A stretch of 64,000 nucleotides of DNA, from assembly GCA_963719345.1 (NCBI GenBank), contig CAVRCA010000001.1:124001-188000 (forward strand), read 5' to 3'. The notes under the pieces are model-generated. The model worked only from the letters and a program-made list of their open reading frames with translations, searched no databases and was not told the origin of the DNA. This DNA comes from CAVRCA01 sp963719345 (GTDB lineage Bacteria > Pseudomonadota > Alphaproteobacteria > Acetobacterales > Acetobacteraceae). Made by a program: the position numbers and the translations under genes. This document shows positions 37,190 through 46,530 of this stretch, piece after piece; position 1 is the stretch's first letter; each line of letters begins with the position of its first letter.

Positions 37190-38266
37190 TCAGCCGCCGC
37201 GGAGCACGGCCTCGCCCAGCCGGACCTGACGGGCGAGGCGCGCCGTCCGGGCGACGCCGAGCGAGACATCCAGGGTCTCGAACAACGCCTCCATCCGGGC
37301 ATTGCGGTCGCCGTGCGCCGCGTGGAACTGTCGCGCCCGTGCCAAGACGTCGGCTGCGAGCACGCGGATGCCGACCAACGCGGGACCGGGCGGTTTCCCG
37401 GTCTCATCGAGTTGCGCCACCAACGCTGCCGAGCCCTCTTGCATCAACGCGATGAGGGCGGCGATCGCGCCCAGCGCGGCGGCCTCGTCCTCCGTCGCAT
37501 CCTCGCCCGCACCGTGTCCCAGGCCCTGCAGCACCGCCCGAAGGGCTCCCACTGTCGCGGCGCTGCCCACCGCGTCCTCGATGTCGCGGAACGGCAACGC
37601 CATCTGCTCGTAGGCCCCGCCCTCCCGCCCCAGCAGGTTGCCGGCCGGCACGACACAATCGCTCAGCCGCAGTCCGCAATGCAGCGCCGGTCGGAGCGCC
37701 GGCATGTCGGGCATCGGCACGCGCTCCACTCCGGGCGTATCCGAAGGAACCAGCAATGCGCTGTAGCGCTTCCGTCCGTCCTCGACCGCGGTGATGGCGA
37801 ACACGACGAACACATCGGCGATCGGACCGTTGGTGAGATAGGCTTTCTCGCCATTGAGGACGAAAGTATCGCCGCGCCGCTCGGCGCTGGTGCGCAGATG
37901 CTTGGGATGGGCGCCCGCGCGCGGCTCGGAAATCGCGACCGAGGCGGTGATGCGCCCTTCCGACAGCGCCGGCAGCCACGCCGCACGCTGCGCGGCGTCG
38001 CCGAACCGTTCGATGAAGCACCGCGCGACCATCTGGTGCGAGGCGAACGCGCTGCCGAGACCCGGCGATCCACTGCCCGCGATCAGCCCCGTTTCCGTCA
38101 GGGCGATCGCTGAAAAGCCGCCGCCGGTGCCGCCGTGCGCGGGATCGAGCCCGATGCGGAACAGCCCGGCCTCGCCCATCGCGTGCCAGAGATCGTGCGG
38201 GAACCCGGGTTCCGCGCGCAGGTCGCGACCGGCAACCTGCGCGCGCGCGAACGCCCCAATGTCCAC
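37190..38266 (-). CDS. Acyl-CoA dehydrogenase family protein
   Basis: 358 residues, FAD-dependent. ITASVAISEPRAGAHPKHLR binds flavin (the usual T-E/S-P loop), GEKAYLTNGPIADVFVVFAI is the second core motif, and RDIEDAVG near residue 240 lies where catalytic residues are placed. The C-terminal domain is somewhat short, so substrate and even dehydrogenase activity are uncertain. GTG 38266 is chosen: it begins 4 bases after the SDR stop codon, giving a two-gene operon (SDR, then this gene). Confidence 0.75.
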   Translation of the reverse strand: MDIGAFARAQVAGRDLRAEPGFPHDLWHAMGEAGLFRIGLDPAHGGTGGGFSAIALTETGLIAGSGSPGLGSAFASHQMVARCFIERFGDAAQRAAWLPALSEGRITASVAISEPRAGAHPKHLRTSAERRGDTFVLNGEKAYLTNGPIADVFVVFAITAVEDGRKRYSALLVPSDTPGVERVPMPDMPALRPALHCGLRLSDCVVPAGNLLGREGGAYEQMALPFRDIEDAVGSAATVGALRAVLQGLGHGAGEDATEDEAAALGAIAALIALMQEGSAALVAQLDETGKPPGPALVGIRVLAADVLARARQFHAAHGDRNARMEALFETLDVSLGVARTARLARQVRLGEAVLRGG

Positions 38267-38270
38267 GGTG

Positions 38271-39014
38271 CTACTGCGCCACCCAGCCGCCGTCGACCAC
38301 CAGTTCCGTCCCGGTGATGAAGGATGCCTCGTCGGAGGCGAGGAACAGCACGCCATAGGCGACCTCGATCGGCTCGCCTAGTCGGCGCAGCGGCGTGTTG
38401 GCGATCTTGTCGGCGCGTTCCCCGGCGTTGGTCGAGTTCAGCATCGGCGGCATGTAGCCCGGATGCACCGAGTTCACCCGGACGCCGTGCGGCCCATATC
38501 GCACCGCCGCCTGCTTGGTGTAGAGCCGCACCGCACCCTTGGAGGCGCCGTAGGCAGGATGGCCGGTGGCGCTGCCGACCAGACCCAATATGGAAGAAAT
38601 GTTGACGATGGAACCGCCGCCGGACTTGGTCATCGCCGCCGCGGCACCGCGCGTGCCGAAGAAGACGCTGGTCTGGTTGACGGCGATGATCCGGTCCCAA
38701 CCCTCGGTGCCATCGATGTCGTTGAAGGTCGATGAGCCGATGCCGGCATTGTTCACCAGGATGTCGAGCTTGCCATAGGCGTCGAGGGTCGCGGCGAGCA
38801 CCCGCTCCCAGTCCGCCTCGCTGGTGACGTCGAGCCGCTCGAAACGCGCCTCGCCGCCGTCGCGCCTGATTTCCTGGGCGACATTTTCGCCCATGTCGGC
38901 CAGGATGTCGGCGACCACCACTTTCGCGCCCTCGCGCGCGAACAGCCGCGCCTCAGCCTCGCCCATGCCGTGCGCGCCGCCGGTCACGATCGCCACCTTG
39001 TTCCTGAGCCGCAT
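38271..39014 (-). CDS. SDR family oxidoreductase
   Basis: 247 residues. TGGAHGMGEAEARLFAREGA (cofactor loop, residues 11-30), NNAGIG near 88, NISSILG with catalytic Ser, and YGASKGAVRLYTKQAA with Tyr and Lys; C-terminus ELVVDGGW. Resembles cyclopentanol/3-alpha-hydroxysteroid dehydrogenases of the NAD type. ATG 39014 follows GGGAGGGG. First gene of the pair with the acyl-CoA dehydrogenase; the ureG end lies 39 bases upstream. Confidence 0.85.
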   Translation of the reverse strand: MRLRNKVAIVTGGAHGMGEAEARLFAREGAKVVVADILADMGENVAQEIRRDGGEARFERLDVTSEADWERVLAATLDAYGKLDILVNNAGIGSSTFNDIDGTEGWDRIIAVNQTSVFFGTRGAAAAMTKSGGGSIVNISSILGLVGSATGHPAYGASKGAVRLYTKQAAVRYGPHGVRVNSVHPGYMPPMLNSTNAGERADKIANTPLRRLGEPIEVAYGVLFLASDEASFITGTELVVDGGWVAQ

Positions 39015-39053
39015 GATCGCCCCTCCCGTTGCCTTGCCGGGAGCGTAGAGCAA

Positions 39054-39680
39054 TCACGCCGGGCGCGTCATCCCGCCCGCGGCTTCGACGAAGCGCGCCA
39101 CCGCGTCCACCCCCTCGCCGGCACGGACATTGGCGAACACGAACGGCCGCTCGCCGCGCATCCTCCGCGCGTCGCGGTCCATCACCTCCAGGCTGGCGCC
39201 GACGAACGGGGCGAGGTCGATCTTGTTGATGACCAGCAGGTCGCTTCGCGTGATCCCCGGTCCGCCCTTGCGCGGGATCTTGTCGCCGGCGGAGACGTCG
39301 ATGACGTAGATCGTCAGATCCGCCAGTTCCGGGCTGAACGTGGCGGCAAGATTGTCGCCGCCGCTCTCGATGAGGATGAGGTCGAGCGTGGGAAAGCGCG
39401 CGCGCAGTTCGGCGACGCCGGCGAGGTTGATGCTGGCATCCTCGCGGATGGCGGTGTGCGGGCAGCCGCCGGTCTCGATGCCGAGGATGCGCTCGGGCGG
39501 CAGCGAGCCCGCGCGCGTCAGGAATTCGGCGTCCTCCTTGGTATAGATGTCGTTGGTGATCGCCGCGATCTCGTAGCGCCCCCGCAACCGCTTGCAGAGC
39601 GCGTCCATCAGCGCCGTCTTGCCGGTGCCGACCGGGCCGCCGACGCCGACGCGCAACGGGCCGTGGGGGGAGCGGGTCAT
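39054..39680 (-). CDS. ureG: Urease accessory GTPase UreG
   Basis: 208 residues. SIMIBI-class GTPase driving nickel delivery to urease. VGVGGPVGTGKTALMDALC (P-loop), GIETGGCPHTAIREDASIN with the CPH nickel motif, LILIESGGDNLAATFSPELA (switch and base motif) and LLVINKIDLAPFVGA (guanine specificity NKID). Its ATG overlaps the ureF stop (ATGA). Last gene of the urt-ure operon. Confidence 0.95.
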   Translation of the reverse strand: MTRSPHGPLRVGVGGPVGTGKTALMDALCKRLRGRYEIAAITNDIYTKEDAEFLTRAGSLPPERILGIETGGCPHTAIREDASINLAGVAELRARFPTLDLILIESGGDNLAATFSPELADLTIYVIDVSAGDKIPRKGGPGITRSDLLVINKIDLAPFVGASLEVMDRDARRMRGERPFVFANVRAGEGVDAVARFVEAAGGMTRPA

Positions 39681-40333
39681 GAGCGGAACAGCCTCGTGTA
39701 CTGCGTTTCGTGTCGGATGGAGGCGATGTCGGCGCGGAACGTGCAGCCGCCGATGTCGTCGAGGCCGGCCGTGTGCGTGTCGCGCGCGACGGCGAGAAGC
39801 GTCGGCTCGAGCGCAGCCAGCACGGCGAGCCCCGTGCTTTGCCCGAGCGGCACCAGGCGGACGGCCGCGGAAATCAGGTTGGACGTGACGGCGTGCAGGT
39901 AGGCCAGAGCCGCGTCGTCCTCGGCGATCGCGTGCGCACCGGCGAGTGCGCCGACGGCGACGGGGTAGGGGGGGGCTCTTGCGACCACGGCACTGCCTGA
40001 CCAAGCCGCCGCCGACGCCGCGAAAGCTGCCCCTTGCGCCAGCATCTCGATCCGCCGCTCGCGGCCTGGCACCGCCGCAGCGGCGAGCGCCGCCAAATCG
40101 GCAAGCGCATCTGCATCATCCCAGCTCCGATGCGCGTGGCGCAGCACGATCGCGTCCGTCCGTCCGCTGCCATGCGCAAGCACATCGACCAGCCATTCGC
40201 GCAGCATAGTGCCGTCGCGCACGTCCCCGGCTTCGACCGTCCATTCCAATCCGTGCGAATACGCGAAACCGCCGGTCGGGAACGCCGGTGAAAGCCAGGT
40301 CAGCAGCCGCAACAACGCGGCCGGTTCAGTCAT
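39677..40333 (-). CDS. ureF: Urease accessory protein UreF
   Basis: 218 residues, all-helical GTPase-activating partner of UreG in the UreD-F-G nickel insertion complex. LLTWLSPAFPTGGFAYSHGL (9-28) is the strongest UreF signature, followed by REWLVDVL and a C-terminal half with VRLVPLGQSTGLAVLAAL. ATG 40333 overlaps the ureE end by 8 bases; the frame is open further upstream within ureE. Confidence 0.92.
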   Translation of the reverse strand: MTEPAALLRLLTWLSPAFPTGGFAYSHGLEWTVEAGDVRDGTMLREWLVDVLAHGSGRTDAIVLRHAHRSWDDADALADLAALAAAAVPGRERRIEMLAQGAAFAASAAAWSGSAVVARAPPYPVAVGALAGAHAIAEDDAALAYLHAVTSNLISAAVRLVPLGQSTGLAVLAALEPTLLAVARDTHTAGLDDIGGCTFRADIASIRHETQYTRLFRS

Positions 40334-40778
40334 GGTCGTGGTCGTGCGTGTGGCCGCCGGCATAAGCGCCGGCCTCCGGGTCGAACGGCGCCTCGATCTG
40401 TTCGACATGGCCGCCAAGCAACTCGATCATCTCCTCGATCACGTGGTCCGCTCGGATGCGGAGGCGGCTGCCGATCAGCTGGATCGGCAGGTGGCGGTTG
40501 CCGAGATGCCAGGCGATGCGTGCCAACTCGTCACCATGCGCGTGGATTTCGAGCAGCCGCTCGGGCCGCGCGCAGACCCGCACGATCCCCTGCTCGGTCT
40601 CCAGCCCATCGCCGTCGCGCAACCGCGTCGCCTGCGCCAGATCCAGCAGCAATTCGCGGCGGCTCTCCGTAGTGAGGACGAAGCGGCGGCGGTGGCGGCG
40701 GTCGAAATCGAGCAGCACGCGGTCGGTCTCGCGTGCCGCGTCCCATTCGCCCGCCGGGAGCACGCGTTCGGCGCGCAC
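40326..40778 (-). CDS. ureE: Urease accessory nickel chaperone UreE
   Basis: 150 residues. TDRVLLDFDRRHRRRFVLTT (N-terminal domain), HAHGDELARIAWHLGNRHLP with the conserved metal-binding His region, and a His-rich nickel-binding tail GGHTHDHDHD. GTG 40778 shares its G with the last base of the ureC stop codon. The tail is short compared with Klebsiella UreE but still gives four His residues. Confidence 0.93.
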   Translation of the reverse strand: MRAERVLPAGEWDAARETDRVLLDFDRRHRRRFVLTTESRRELLLDLAQATRLRDGDGLETEQGIVRVCARPERLLEIHAHGDELARIAWHLGNRHLPIQLIGSRLRIRADHVIEEMIELLGGHVEQIEAPFDPEAGAYAGGHTHDHDHD

Positions 40779-42484
40779 TAGAAGAGAAAAAAACGCTGCG
40801 CCATGGGCAGCACTGTGGCGGGTTCGCAGGTGAGCAGGGCACCGTCGGCGCGCACCTCGTAGGTCTCCGGGTCCACCTCGATGACCGGCGTGGCGTCGTT
40901 GTGGACCATGCTGCGCTTGCCGATCCCGCCGCGGGTGTCCGATACCGGGGCAAGCATTCGATGCAGGCCGAGCGAGCGACCGATGTCGGCTTCGAGCGCG
41001 GCGGCGGACAGGAACGTGATGCAGCTTGCCGCCAGCGCGCCGCCCAGGGCGCCGAACATCGGCCGGTAGTGCACCGGCTGCGGCGTGGGGATGGAGGCGT
41101 TGGGGTCGCCCATCGCGGCCAGCACGATGGAGCCGCCCTTGATCACCAGATCGGGTTTGACGCCGAAAAACGCCGGCGACCAAAGCACCAGGTCGGCGAG
41201 CTTGCCCCGCTCGATCGAGCCGATCTCGCGCGCCAGCCCCTGCGCGATCGCCGGGTTGATGGTGTATTTGGCGATGTAACGCTTGATCCTTGCGTTGTCC
41301 GCGGGACCGTCGCCGGGCAGCGACCCGCGCTGCTGCTTCATCTTGTGCGCCGTTTGCCAGGTGCGGATGACGACTTCCCCGACGCGCCCCATCGCCTGGC
41401 TGTCGGAAGAGATCATCGAGAGCGCGCCGAGATCGTGCAAAATATCTTCGGCGGCGATCGTCTCGCGCCGGATGCGGCTCTCGGCGAACGCCACGTCCTC
41501 CGGGATCGCGGGGTCGAGGTGATGGCAGACCATGAGCATGTCGAGATGCTCGTCGAGCGTGTTCGCGGTGTACGGCCTTGTCGGGTTGGTGGAGCTGGGC
41601 AGCACGTTCGCCAGCCCCGCCACCTTGATGATGTCGGGCGCGTGTCCGCCGCCCGCACCCTCGGTGTGGAAAGCGTGGATGGTGCGGCCCTGAAAGGCGG
41701 AAATGGTGTCCTCTACGAAGCCGCTCTCGTTGAGCGTGTCGGTGTGGATCATCACCTGCACGTCGAATTTTTCCGCGACCGACAGGCAGCAATCGATGGC
41801 GGCGGGCGTGGTGCCCCAATCCTCGTGCAGCTTGAGGCACGACGCCCCGGCGCGGATCATCTCCTCCAGCGCCGCCGGTCGCGAGGCGTTGCCCTTGCCG
41901 GCGAAGGCGAGGTTGACCGGCAATCCCTCGGCGGCCTGCAGCATGCGCGCGAGGTGCCACGGACCCGGCGTGCAGGTGGTCGCCGCCGTCCCCGTCGCCG
42001 GCCCGGTGCCGCCGCCGACCAGCGTGGTGACGCCGGATGCGAGGGCATCGTCCACCTGCTGCGGGCAGATGAAGTGGATGTGCGCGTCGATGCCGCCCGC
42101 CGTCAGGATTTTGCCTTCGCCGGCGATGATCTCGGTGCCCGGGCCGATGACGATATCCACGTTCGGCTGGATGTCGGGATTGCCGGCCTTGCCCACGCGC
42201 GCGATCCGCCCGTTGGTGATCGCCACGTCGGCCTTGACGATGCCCCAATGGTCGATGACGAGGGCGTTGGTGATGACGGTGTCGACGGCGCCCTCCGCCT
42301 GCGACGCCTGGCTTTGCCCCATCCCGTCGCGGATGACTTTTCCGCCGCCGAACTTCACTTCTTCTCCGTACGTGGTGAGGTCGCGCTCGACCTCGACGAA
42401 AAGGTCGGTGTCGGCGAGGCGCACGCGATCGCCGGTGGTCGGACCGAACATGTCGGCATAGGCGGGACGGGTGATGCGCGCCAT
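40778..42484 (-). CDS. ureC: Urease subunit alpha UreC
   Basis: 568 residues, catalytic dinickel subunit hydrolysing urea to ammonia and carbamate. GIDAHIHFICPQQ gives the HxH nickel ligands, GASCLKLHEDWG the carbamylated Lys, HTDTLNESGFVEDT and HAFHTEGAGGGHAPD further ligands, and MVCHHLDP the mobile-flap His. C-terminus TLPMAQRFFLF-type (VLPMAQRFFLF) is standard. The start overlaps the ureB stop by one base (TGATG). Confidence 0.97.
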   Translation of the reverse strand: MARITRPAYADMFGPTTGDRVRLADTDLFVEVERDLTTYGEEVKFGGGKVIRDGMGQSQASQAEGAVDTVITNALVIDHWGIVKADVAITNGRIARVGKAGNPDIQPNVDIVIGPGTEIIAGEGKILTAGGIDAHIHFICPQQVDDALASGVTTLVGGGTGPATGTAATTCTPGPWHLARMLQAAEGLPVNLAFAGKGNASRPAALEEMIRAGASCLKLHEDWGTTPAAIDCCLSVAEKFDVQVMIHTDTLNESGFVEDTISAFQGRTIHAFHTEGAGGGHAPDIIKVAGLANVLPSSTNPTRPYTANTLDEHLDMLMVCHHLDPAIPEDVAFAESRIRRETIAAEDILHDLGALSMISSDSQAMGRVGEVVIRTWQTAHKMKQQRGSLPGDGPADNARIKRYIAKYTINPAIAQGLAREIGSIERGKLADLVLWSPAFFGVKPDLVIKGGSIVLAAMGDPNASIPTPQPVHYRPMFGALGGALAASCITFLSAAALEADIGRSLGLHRMLAPVSDTRGGIGKRSMVHNDATPVIEVDPETYEVRADGALLTCEPATVLPMAQRFFLF

Positions 42485-42792
42485 CAGTCGAGGCTCCCCA
42501 TGACCGCGCCACGGAAGCCGGTGACGGCGCGCGCCCCGCGATAGGGAATCAACGTCACCTCGCGCGACTGACCGGGCTCGAACCGCACCGCGGTGCCCGC
42601 GGCGATATCCAGGCGCTTGCCGCGCGCCACCATCCGGTCGAAGGTCAACGCCGGATTGGTCTCGGCGAAATGGTAGTGGCTGCCGACCTGGATCGGCCGG
42701 TCGCCGCTGTTGGCGACGCTCAGGACCGTGCGCTCCAGGCCGACGTTCAGCTCGACGTCGCCGTCACCGGGAATGATTTCGCCGGGAACCAT
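42484..42792 (-). CDS. ureB: Urease subunit beta UreB
   Basis: 102 residues, structural beta-barrel subunit. PGEIIPGDGDVELN, DRPIQVGSHYHFAETNPAL and a C-terminus REVTLIPYRGARAVTGFRG are signature segments. Linked to ureA and ureC by one-base TGATG overlaps on both sides, so the three structural genes are tightly coupled. Confidence 0.96.
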   Translation of the reverse strand: MVPGEIIPGDGDVELNVGLERTVLSVANSGDRPIQVGSHYHFAETNPALTFDRMVARGKRLDIAAGTAVRFEPGQSREVTLIPYRGARAVTGFRGAVMGSLD

Positions 42793-43094
42793 CAGCGGAT
42801 CGGCGCGTGCACGGTGACCAGCTTGGTCCCGTCCGGAAACGTTGCCTCCACCTGCACGTCGTGGATCATGTCCGCTATTCCTTCCATCACCTGTGCCCGG
42901 GTGATCACGTGGGCGCCCTGTTCCATGAGATCGGCGACGCTGCGCCCGTCGCGCGCGCCCTCCACCACGAAATCGGTGATCAGCGCGACCGCCTCGGGGT
43001 GGTTCAGCTTCACCCCGCGTTCCAGCCGCCGCCGCGCGACCTGCGCCGCCATCGCGATCAGCAGCTTGTCCTTCTCGCGCGGCGTCAGGTTCAC
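42792..43094 (-). CDS. ureA: Urease subunit gamma UreA
   Basis: 100 residues. NLTPREKDKLLIAMAAQVAR at the N-terminus, LNHPEAVALITDFVVEGARD and EGIADMIHDVQVEATFPDG are typical. GTG 43094 is the start, 13 bases after the ureD stop. Gamma subunit packs against UreC in the trimer. Confidence 0.96.
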   Translation of the reverse strand: MNLTPREKDKLLIAMAAQVARRRLERGVKLNHPEAVALITDFVVEGARDGRSVADLMEQGAHVITRAQVMEGIADMIHDVQVEATFPDGTKLVTVHAPIR

Positions 43095-43107
43095 GCCCGT
43101 CCTCCGG

Positions 43108-43958
43108 TCAGCACAGCCAGACGCGCGGCAGCGGACGCGGCTCGCGCAGCGCCTGGATGCCGGCAACCAGCGCTGCGCGCAAGGCCGCCCCGTCGGCGGC
43201 GACGATGCGCCCGACCAGCAGCCCGTTCCACGCGCTGGCGCCGCTCTCGGCTTCACACCCTCAAGCGCATGACGCAGCAAGCCAAGCCGCTGCTCGGCAT
43301 CGGGGGCGGCGTGCAGGATCGTGGCAATTCCCCGGGCGCCGTGGGCCACCGCCACCCGCGCGAGCCGGTCGGCGATCGCGCCCTCAAGCCGGATCGCGTC
43401 GTGCAGCACCACCACGCCGTCGCGGCGGATACGCACGGTGTCGCGCAGAAAACCGTGCGAGACGGCCTCGCCCATGGCGGCGCGGCCGAACACCAGTGTC
43501 TCCACGCCGAGGAACCACGCATCGGACGCCAGCGACACGTCGAGCCGCCGGTCGAGCGCGCACCGGTCGAACAGGATGGTTTCCTGGGGCAGCCACTCGG
43601 CGCCGCCACCGGCGCCGATCTCGACGCGGTTGCGCACCCGCGCCGGCGGCGTGTCGGGCAGGGCACGATAGAACCGCTCCGCCGCCTGGGCCGCAACGGT
43701 CGCGCGGGCGCCGTCGCCGACGCGCACCGTGGTCGAGAGCGCGTCGCCGCCGGCCACGCCGCCGGAGCTGTTCAGCATCACGGCACTCGTCCAAGCATTA
43801 CGCTCGGGCCGGGGAAAACGCGCCTTCAGGCAGCCTTCCTGGCGCAAGCCGTCAAGCACGGTCCCACCCTCCCCGCGCCGCCAGGAGATGCGCAGTTCGC
43901 CGCGCGCACGTTGCAGGTCGACGGGGAAAAGGTCAGACCGAGAGGCGGCGTCGTACAT
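43108..43958 (-). CDS. ureD: Urease accessory protein UreD, one frameshift
   Basis: About 283 residues, scaffold of the UreD-F-G activation complex. Family segments: ARFPRPERNAWTSAVMLNSS, GGVAGGDALSTTVRVGDGA, EWLPQETILFDRCALDRR and LVFGRAAMGEAV. The frame then breaks near 43252-43258 (ALEGV...): the last part, SGASAWNGLLVGRIVAADG to REPRPLPRVWLC, is in another frame and ends at TGA 43108. One missing base explains it. ATG 43958 overlaps the urtE end by 26 bases and has AGGAGG immediately before it, so the start is uncertain. Confidence 0.85.
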
Positions 43959-44628
43959 CCTCCTCGTCGAGCTCCCCCTGCTTGCCGGCGAGCACGACAT
44001 CGCCGCGATCCATCACCACGATGGTCTGGGCGAGCTCGCGCGCGAAATCGTAGTATTGCTCGACCAGCAGGATGGCCATCTCCCCGCGCGACCGCAACAG
44101 CGCGATCACCCGCCCGATGTCCTTGATGATGCTCGGCTGGATGCCCTCGGTGGGCTCGTCGAGCACCAGCAGGCGCGGGCGCGTGACCAGCGCGCGAGCA
44201 ATCGCGAGTTGCTGCTGCTGGCCGCCCGAGAGGTCGCCGCCGCGCCGTCCCAGCATGGTTTTAAGGATCGGGAACAGCTCGAACGTCTCGTCGGGCACCC
44301 GCCGCTGGCCGCGCGGCAGGAGGGCGAAGCCGGTTTCCAGGTTCTCCCGCACCGTGAGCAGGGGAAAAATGTCGCGCCCCTGCGGCACCCAGGCGATGCC
44401 GCGCCGCGCCCGCTCGTAGAGCGGCAGCTTGTTGATACTCGCCCCCTCCCAGCGGATGTCGCCGCGCGTGATCGGATGCGCGCCGACCACCGCCCGCAGC
44501 AGCGAGGTTTTTCCCACCCCGTTGCGGCCGAGGATGCAGGTGACGGCGCCGGACTCGGCGCTGAGCGAGACCTGCCGCAGCGCGATCGCCGCGCCGTAGT
44601 GCAGGTCGACGTTGCTTACCTCAAGCAC
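43933..44628 (-). CDS. urtE: Urea ABC transporter ATP-binding subunit UrtE
   Basis: 231 residues, LivF-like ATPase. LHYGAAIALRQVSLSAESGA, Walker A GRNGVGKTS, LSGGQQQQLAIARAL (signature), LLVLDEPTEGIQPSII (Walker B plus the UrtE-type EGIQPS). Powers uptake with UrtD through the UrtBC membrane pair. It is 35 bases downstream of urtD. Confidence 0.94.
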   Translation of the reverse strand: MLEVSNVDLHYGAAIALRQVSLSAESGAVTCILGRNGVGKTSLLRAVVGAHPITRGDIRWEGASINKLPLYERARRGIAWVPQGRDIFPLLTVRENLETGFALLPRGQRRVPDETFELFPILKTMLGRRGGDLSGGQQQQLAIARALVTRPRLLVLDEPTEGIQPSIIKDIGRVIALLRSRGEMAILLVEQYYDFARELAQTIVVMDRGDVVLAGKQGELDEEDVRRRLSV

Positions 44629-44663
44629 GCGGGCTTGCCTCTCTCGTCATGGTGCGCGTGACG

Positions 44664-45403
44664 TCATCGCCCCAGATACACCTCGATCACCCGCGGGTCG
44701 TCGCTGACGTGGTCGATCGTGCCCTCCGACAGCACCGAGCCCTCGTGCAGCACCGTCACCTTGACCCCGAGCGCGCGTACGAACGCCATGTCGTGCTCGA
44801 CCACCACGACGCTGCGCGTGCGGTTGATCTCGCGCAGCAATTCTGCGGTCTGCTCGGTCTCCGCGTCGGTCATGCCGGCCACCGGCTCGTCGACCAGCAG
44901 CAGCTTGGGTTCTTGGGCGAGCAGCATGCCGATCTCCAGCCATTGCTTCTGGCCGTGCGAGAGGTCGCCGGCGACCCGCGCCCGCTGCTCGGTCAGGCGG
45001 GTCGTCGCCAGGATCGCCTCGATGCGCGTCCGTTCCTCGGCGTCTCCCGCGCCCACAGGGTCCGCCGCGCCATGCGCTTGCCGGCGAGCGCGAGCAGCAG
45101 GTTGTCCCACACACTGTGCTGATCGAACACCGTCGGCTTCTGAAACTTTCGGCCAATGCCGAGACTGGCGATGGCGGGCTCGTCGAGCCGGGTCAGATCG
45201 ATGTCGTCGCCGAACAGCACTTTGCCCGTGTCCGGCCGCGTCTTGCCGGTGATCACGTCCATCATCGTCGTCTTGCCGGCGCCGTTCGGACCGATCACCG
45301 CGCGCATCTCGCCGGGCTGCAGCGCCAGCGACATGCCGTTGAGCGCGCGGAAGCCGTCGAAGCTCACCGAGACGCCGTCGAGATACAGCAGGCTGTCGCT
45401 CAT
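44664..45403 (-). CDS. urtD: Urea ABC transporter ATP-binding subunit UrtD, one frameshift
   Basis: LivG-like ATPase of about 246 residues. VSFDGFRALNGMSLALQPGE, Walker A GPNGAGKTTMMDVITGKTRP, IGRKFQKPTVFDQHSVWDNL, then LSHGQKQWLEIGMLLAQEPK (signature) and LLLVDEPVAGMTDAE (Walker B). The frame changes near 45038: RRTLWARETP is followed in another frame by EERTRIEAIL. One missing G restores ETPEERTRIEAIL. Its ATG overlaps the urtC stop (ATGA). Confidence 0.88.
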
Positions 45404-46530
45404 CCCGTGATCTCCTGGCCGATGATTTCCTCCTGGGCCGGCGGCACCTCCGGCTGCGCCTTTCTCCATACGGGCCGGAACAGACCCATGATCCCCTTCG
45501 GCAGAAACAGCGTGACCAGGACGAACATCGCGCCGAGCGCGTACAACCACAGCTCGGGCAAAGCGCCGGTGAACACCGTCTTGCCGAGATTGACCAGCAC
45601 CGCGCCGAGAATGGCGCCGGTCAGCGTGCCGCGGCCGCCGACGGCGACCCAGATGACCGCCTCGATCGAGTTGCCCGGCGAGAACTCGCCCGGGTTGATG
45701 ATGCCGACCTGCGGCACGTAGAGCGCGCCGCCGATCCCGGCCATCACCGCCGAAAGGGTCCAGACCACCAGCTTGTAGTTCTCCGGCCGGTAGCCGAGGA
45801 ACCGCGTCCGGCTTTCCGCGTCGCGCACCGCGATCAGCACCTTGCCAAAGCGCGAGCCGACGATCCAGCGGGCGAGCAGGAATTGGCCGCAGACCAACAG
45901 CGCGGTGATCACCAGCAGGGCGCAACGGGTCCGATCCTCGTGCAACGGGATACCGAGCGCGTCCTTGAAGTCGGTCAGGCCGTTGTTGCCACCGAAGCCC
46001 ATGTCGTTGCGGAAGAAGGCGAGCAGCAGCGCATAGGTCAGCGCCTGCGTGATGATGGATAGGTAAACGCCGGTGACGCGCGAGCGGAACGCCAGCCAGC
46101 CGAACACCAGCGCCAGCAGTCCCGGCACCAGCATCGCCATCAGCACCGCGAACGGGAAACTGTTGAAGCCGTGCCAATACCAGGGGAGCTGGTGCCAGTT
46201 GAGAAAGACCATGAAGTCGGGCAGGTCGGGATTGGCGTAGACGCCGCGCGCGCCGATCTGCCGCATCAGGTACATGCCCATCGCGTAGCCGCCGAGCGCG
46301 AAGAACGCCGCGTGGCCCAGGCTGAGAATGCCGGCGAACCCCCACACCAGATCGACCGCCAGCGCCAGCATGGCGAACGAGAGATACTTGCCGGCGAGCG
46401 ACACGGCGTAGGTCGGAACATGGACCGCGGACGACGGCGCTGTGCCGAGATTGAGCGCTGCCAGCAGCAGCGCACCGCCGAGCACGACCACGACGGTCAG
46501 GCTGGTGGAACGGGCGGGGCGGGGCCTCAC
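45400..46530 (-). CDS. urtC: Urea ABC transporter permease UrtC
   Basis: 376 residues, LivM-like membrane protein with about nine to ten helices. VWGFAGILSLGHAAFFALGG near residue 75 and AVRDAESRTRFLGYRPENYK near 225 are characteristic of UrtC; LVTLFLPKGIMGLFRPVW ends the membrane part. GTG 46530 overlaps the urtB stop (GTGA). Forms the channel with UrtB. Confidence 0.94.
   Translation of the reverse strand: MRPRPARSTSLTVVVVLGGALLLAALNLGTAPSSAVHVPTYAVSLAGKYLSFAMLALAVDLVWGFAGILSLGHAAFFALGGYAMGMYLMRQIGARGVYANPDLPDFMVFLNWHQLPWYWHGFNSFPFAVLMAMLVPGLLALVFGWLAFRSRVTGVYLSIITQALTYALLLAFFRNDMGFGGNNGLTDFKDALGIPLHEDRTRCALLVITALLVCGQFLLARWIVGSRFGKVLIAVRDAESRTRFLGYRPENYKLVVWTLSAVMAGIGGALYVPQVGIINPGEFSPGNSIEAVIWVAVGGRGTLTGAILGAVLVNLGKTVFTGALPELWLYALGAMFVLVTLFLPKGIMGLFRPVWRKAQPEVPPAQEEIIGQEITG

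Noticed and set aside
40733..42544. A 603-codon plus-strand open frame opposite ureC
   Set aside because: UreC on the minus strand is unambiguous; the plus frame is a GC-driven shadow.
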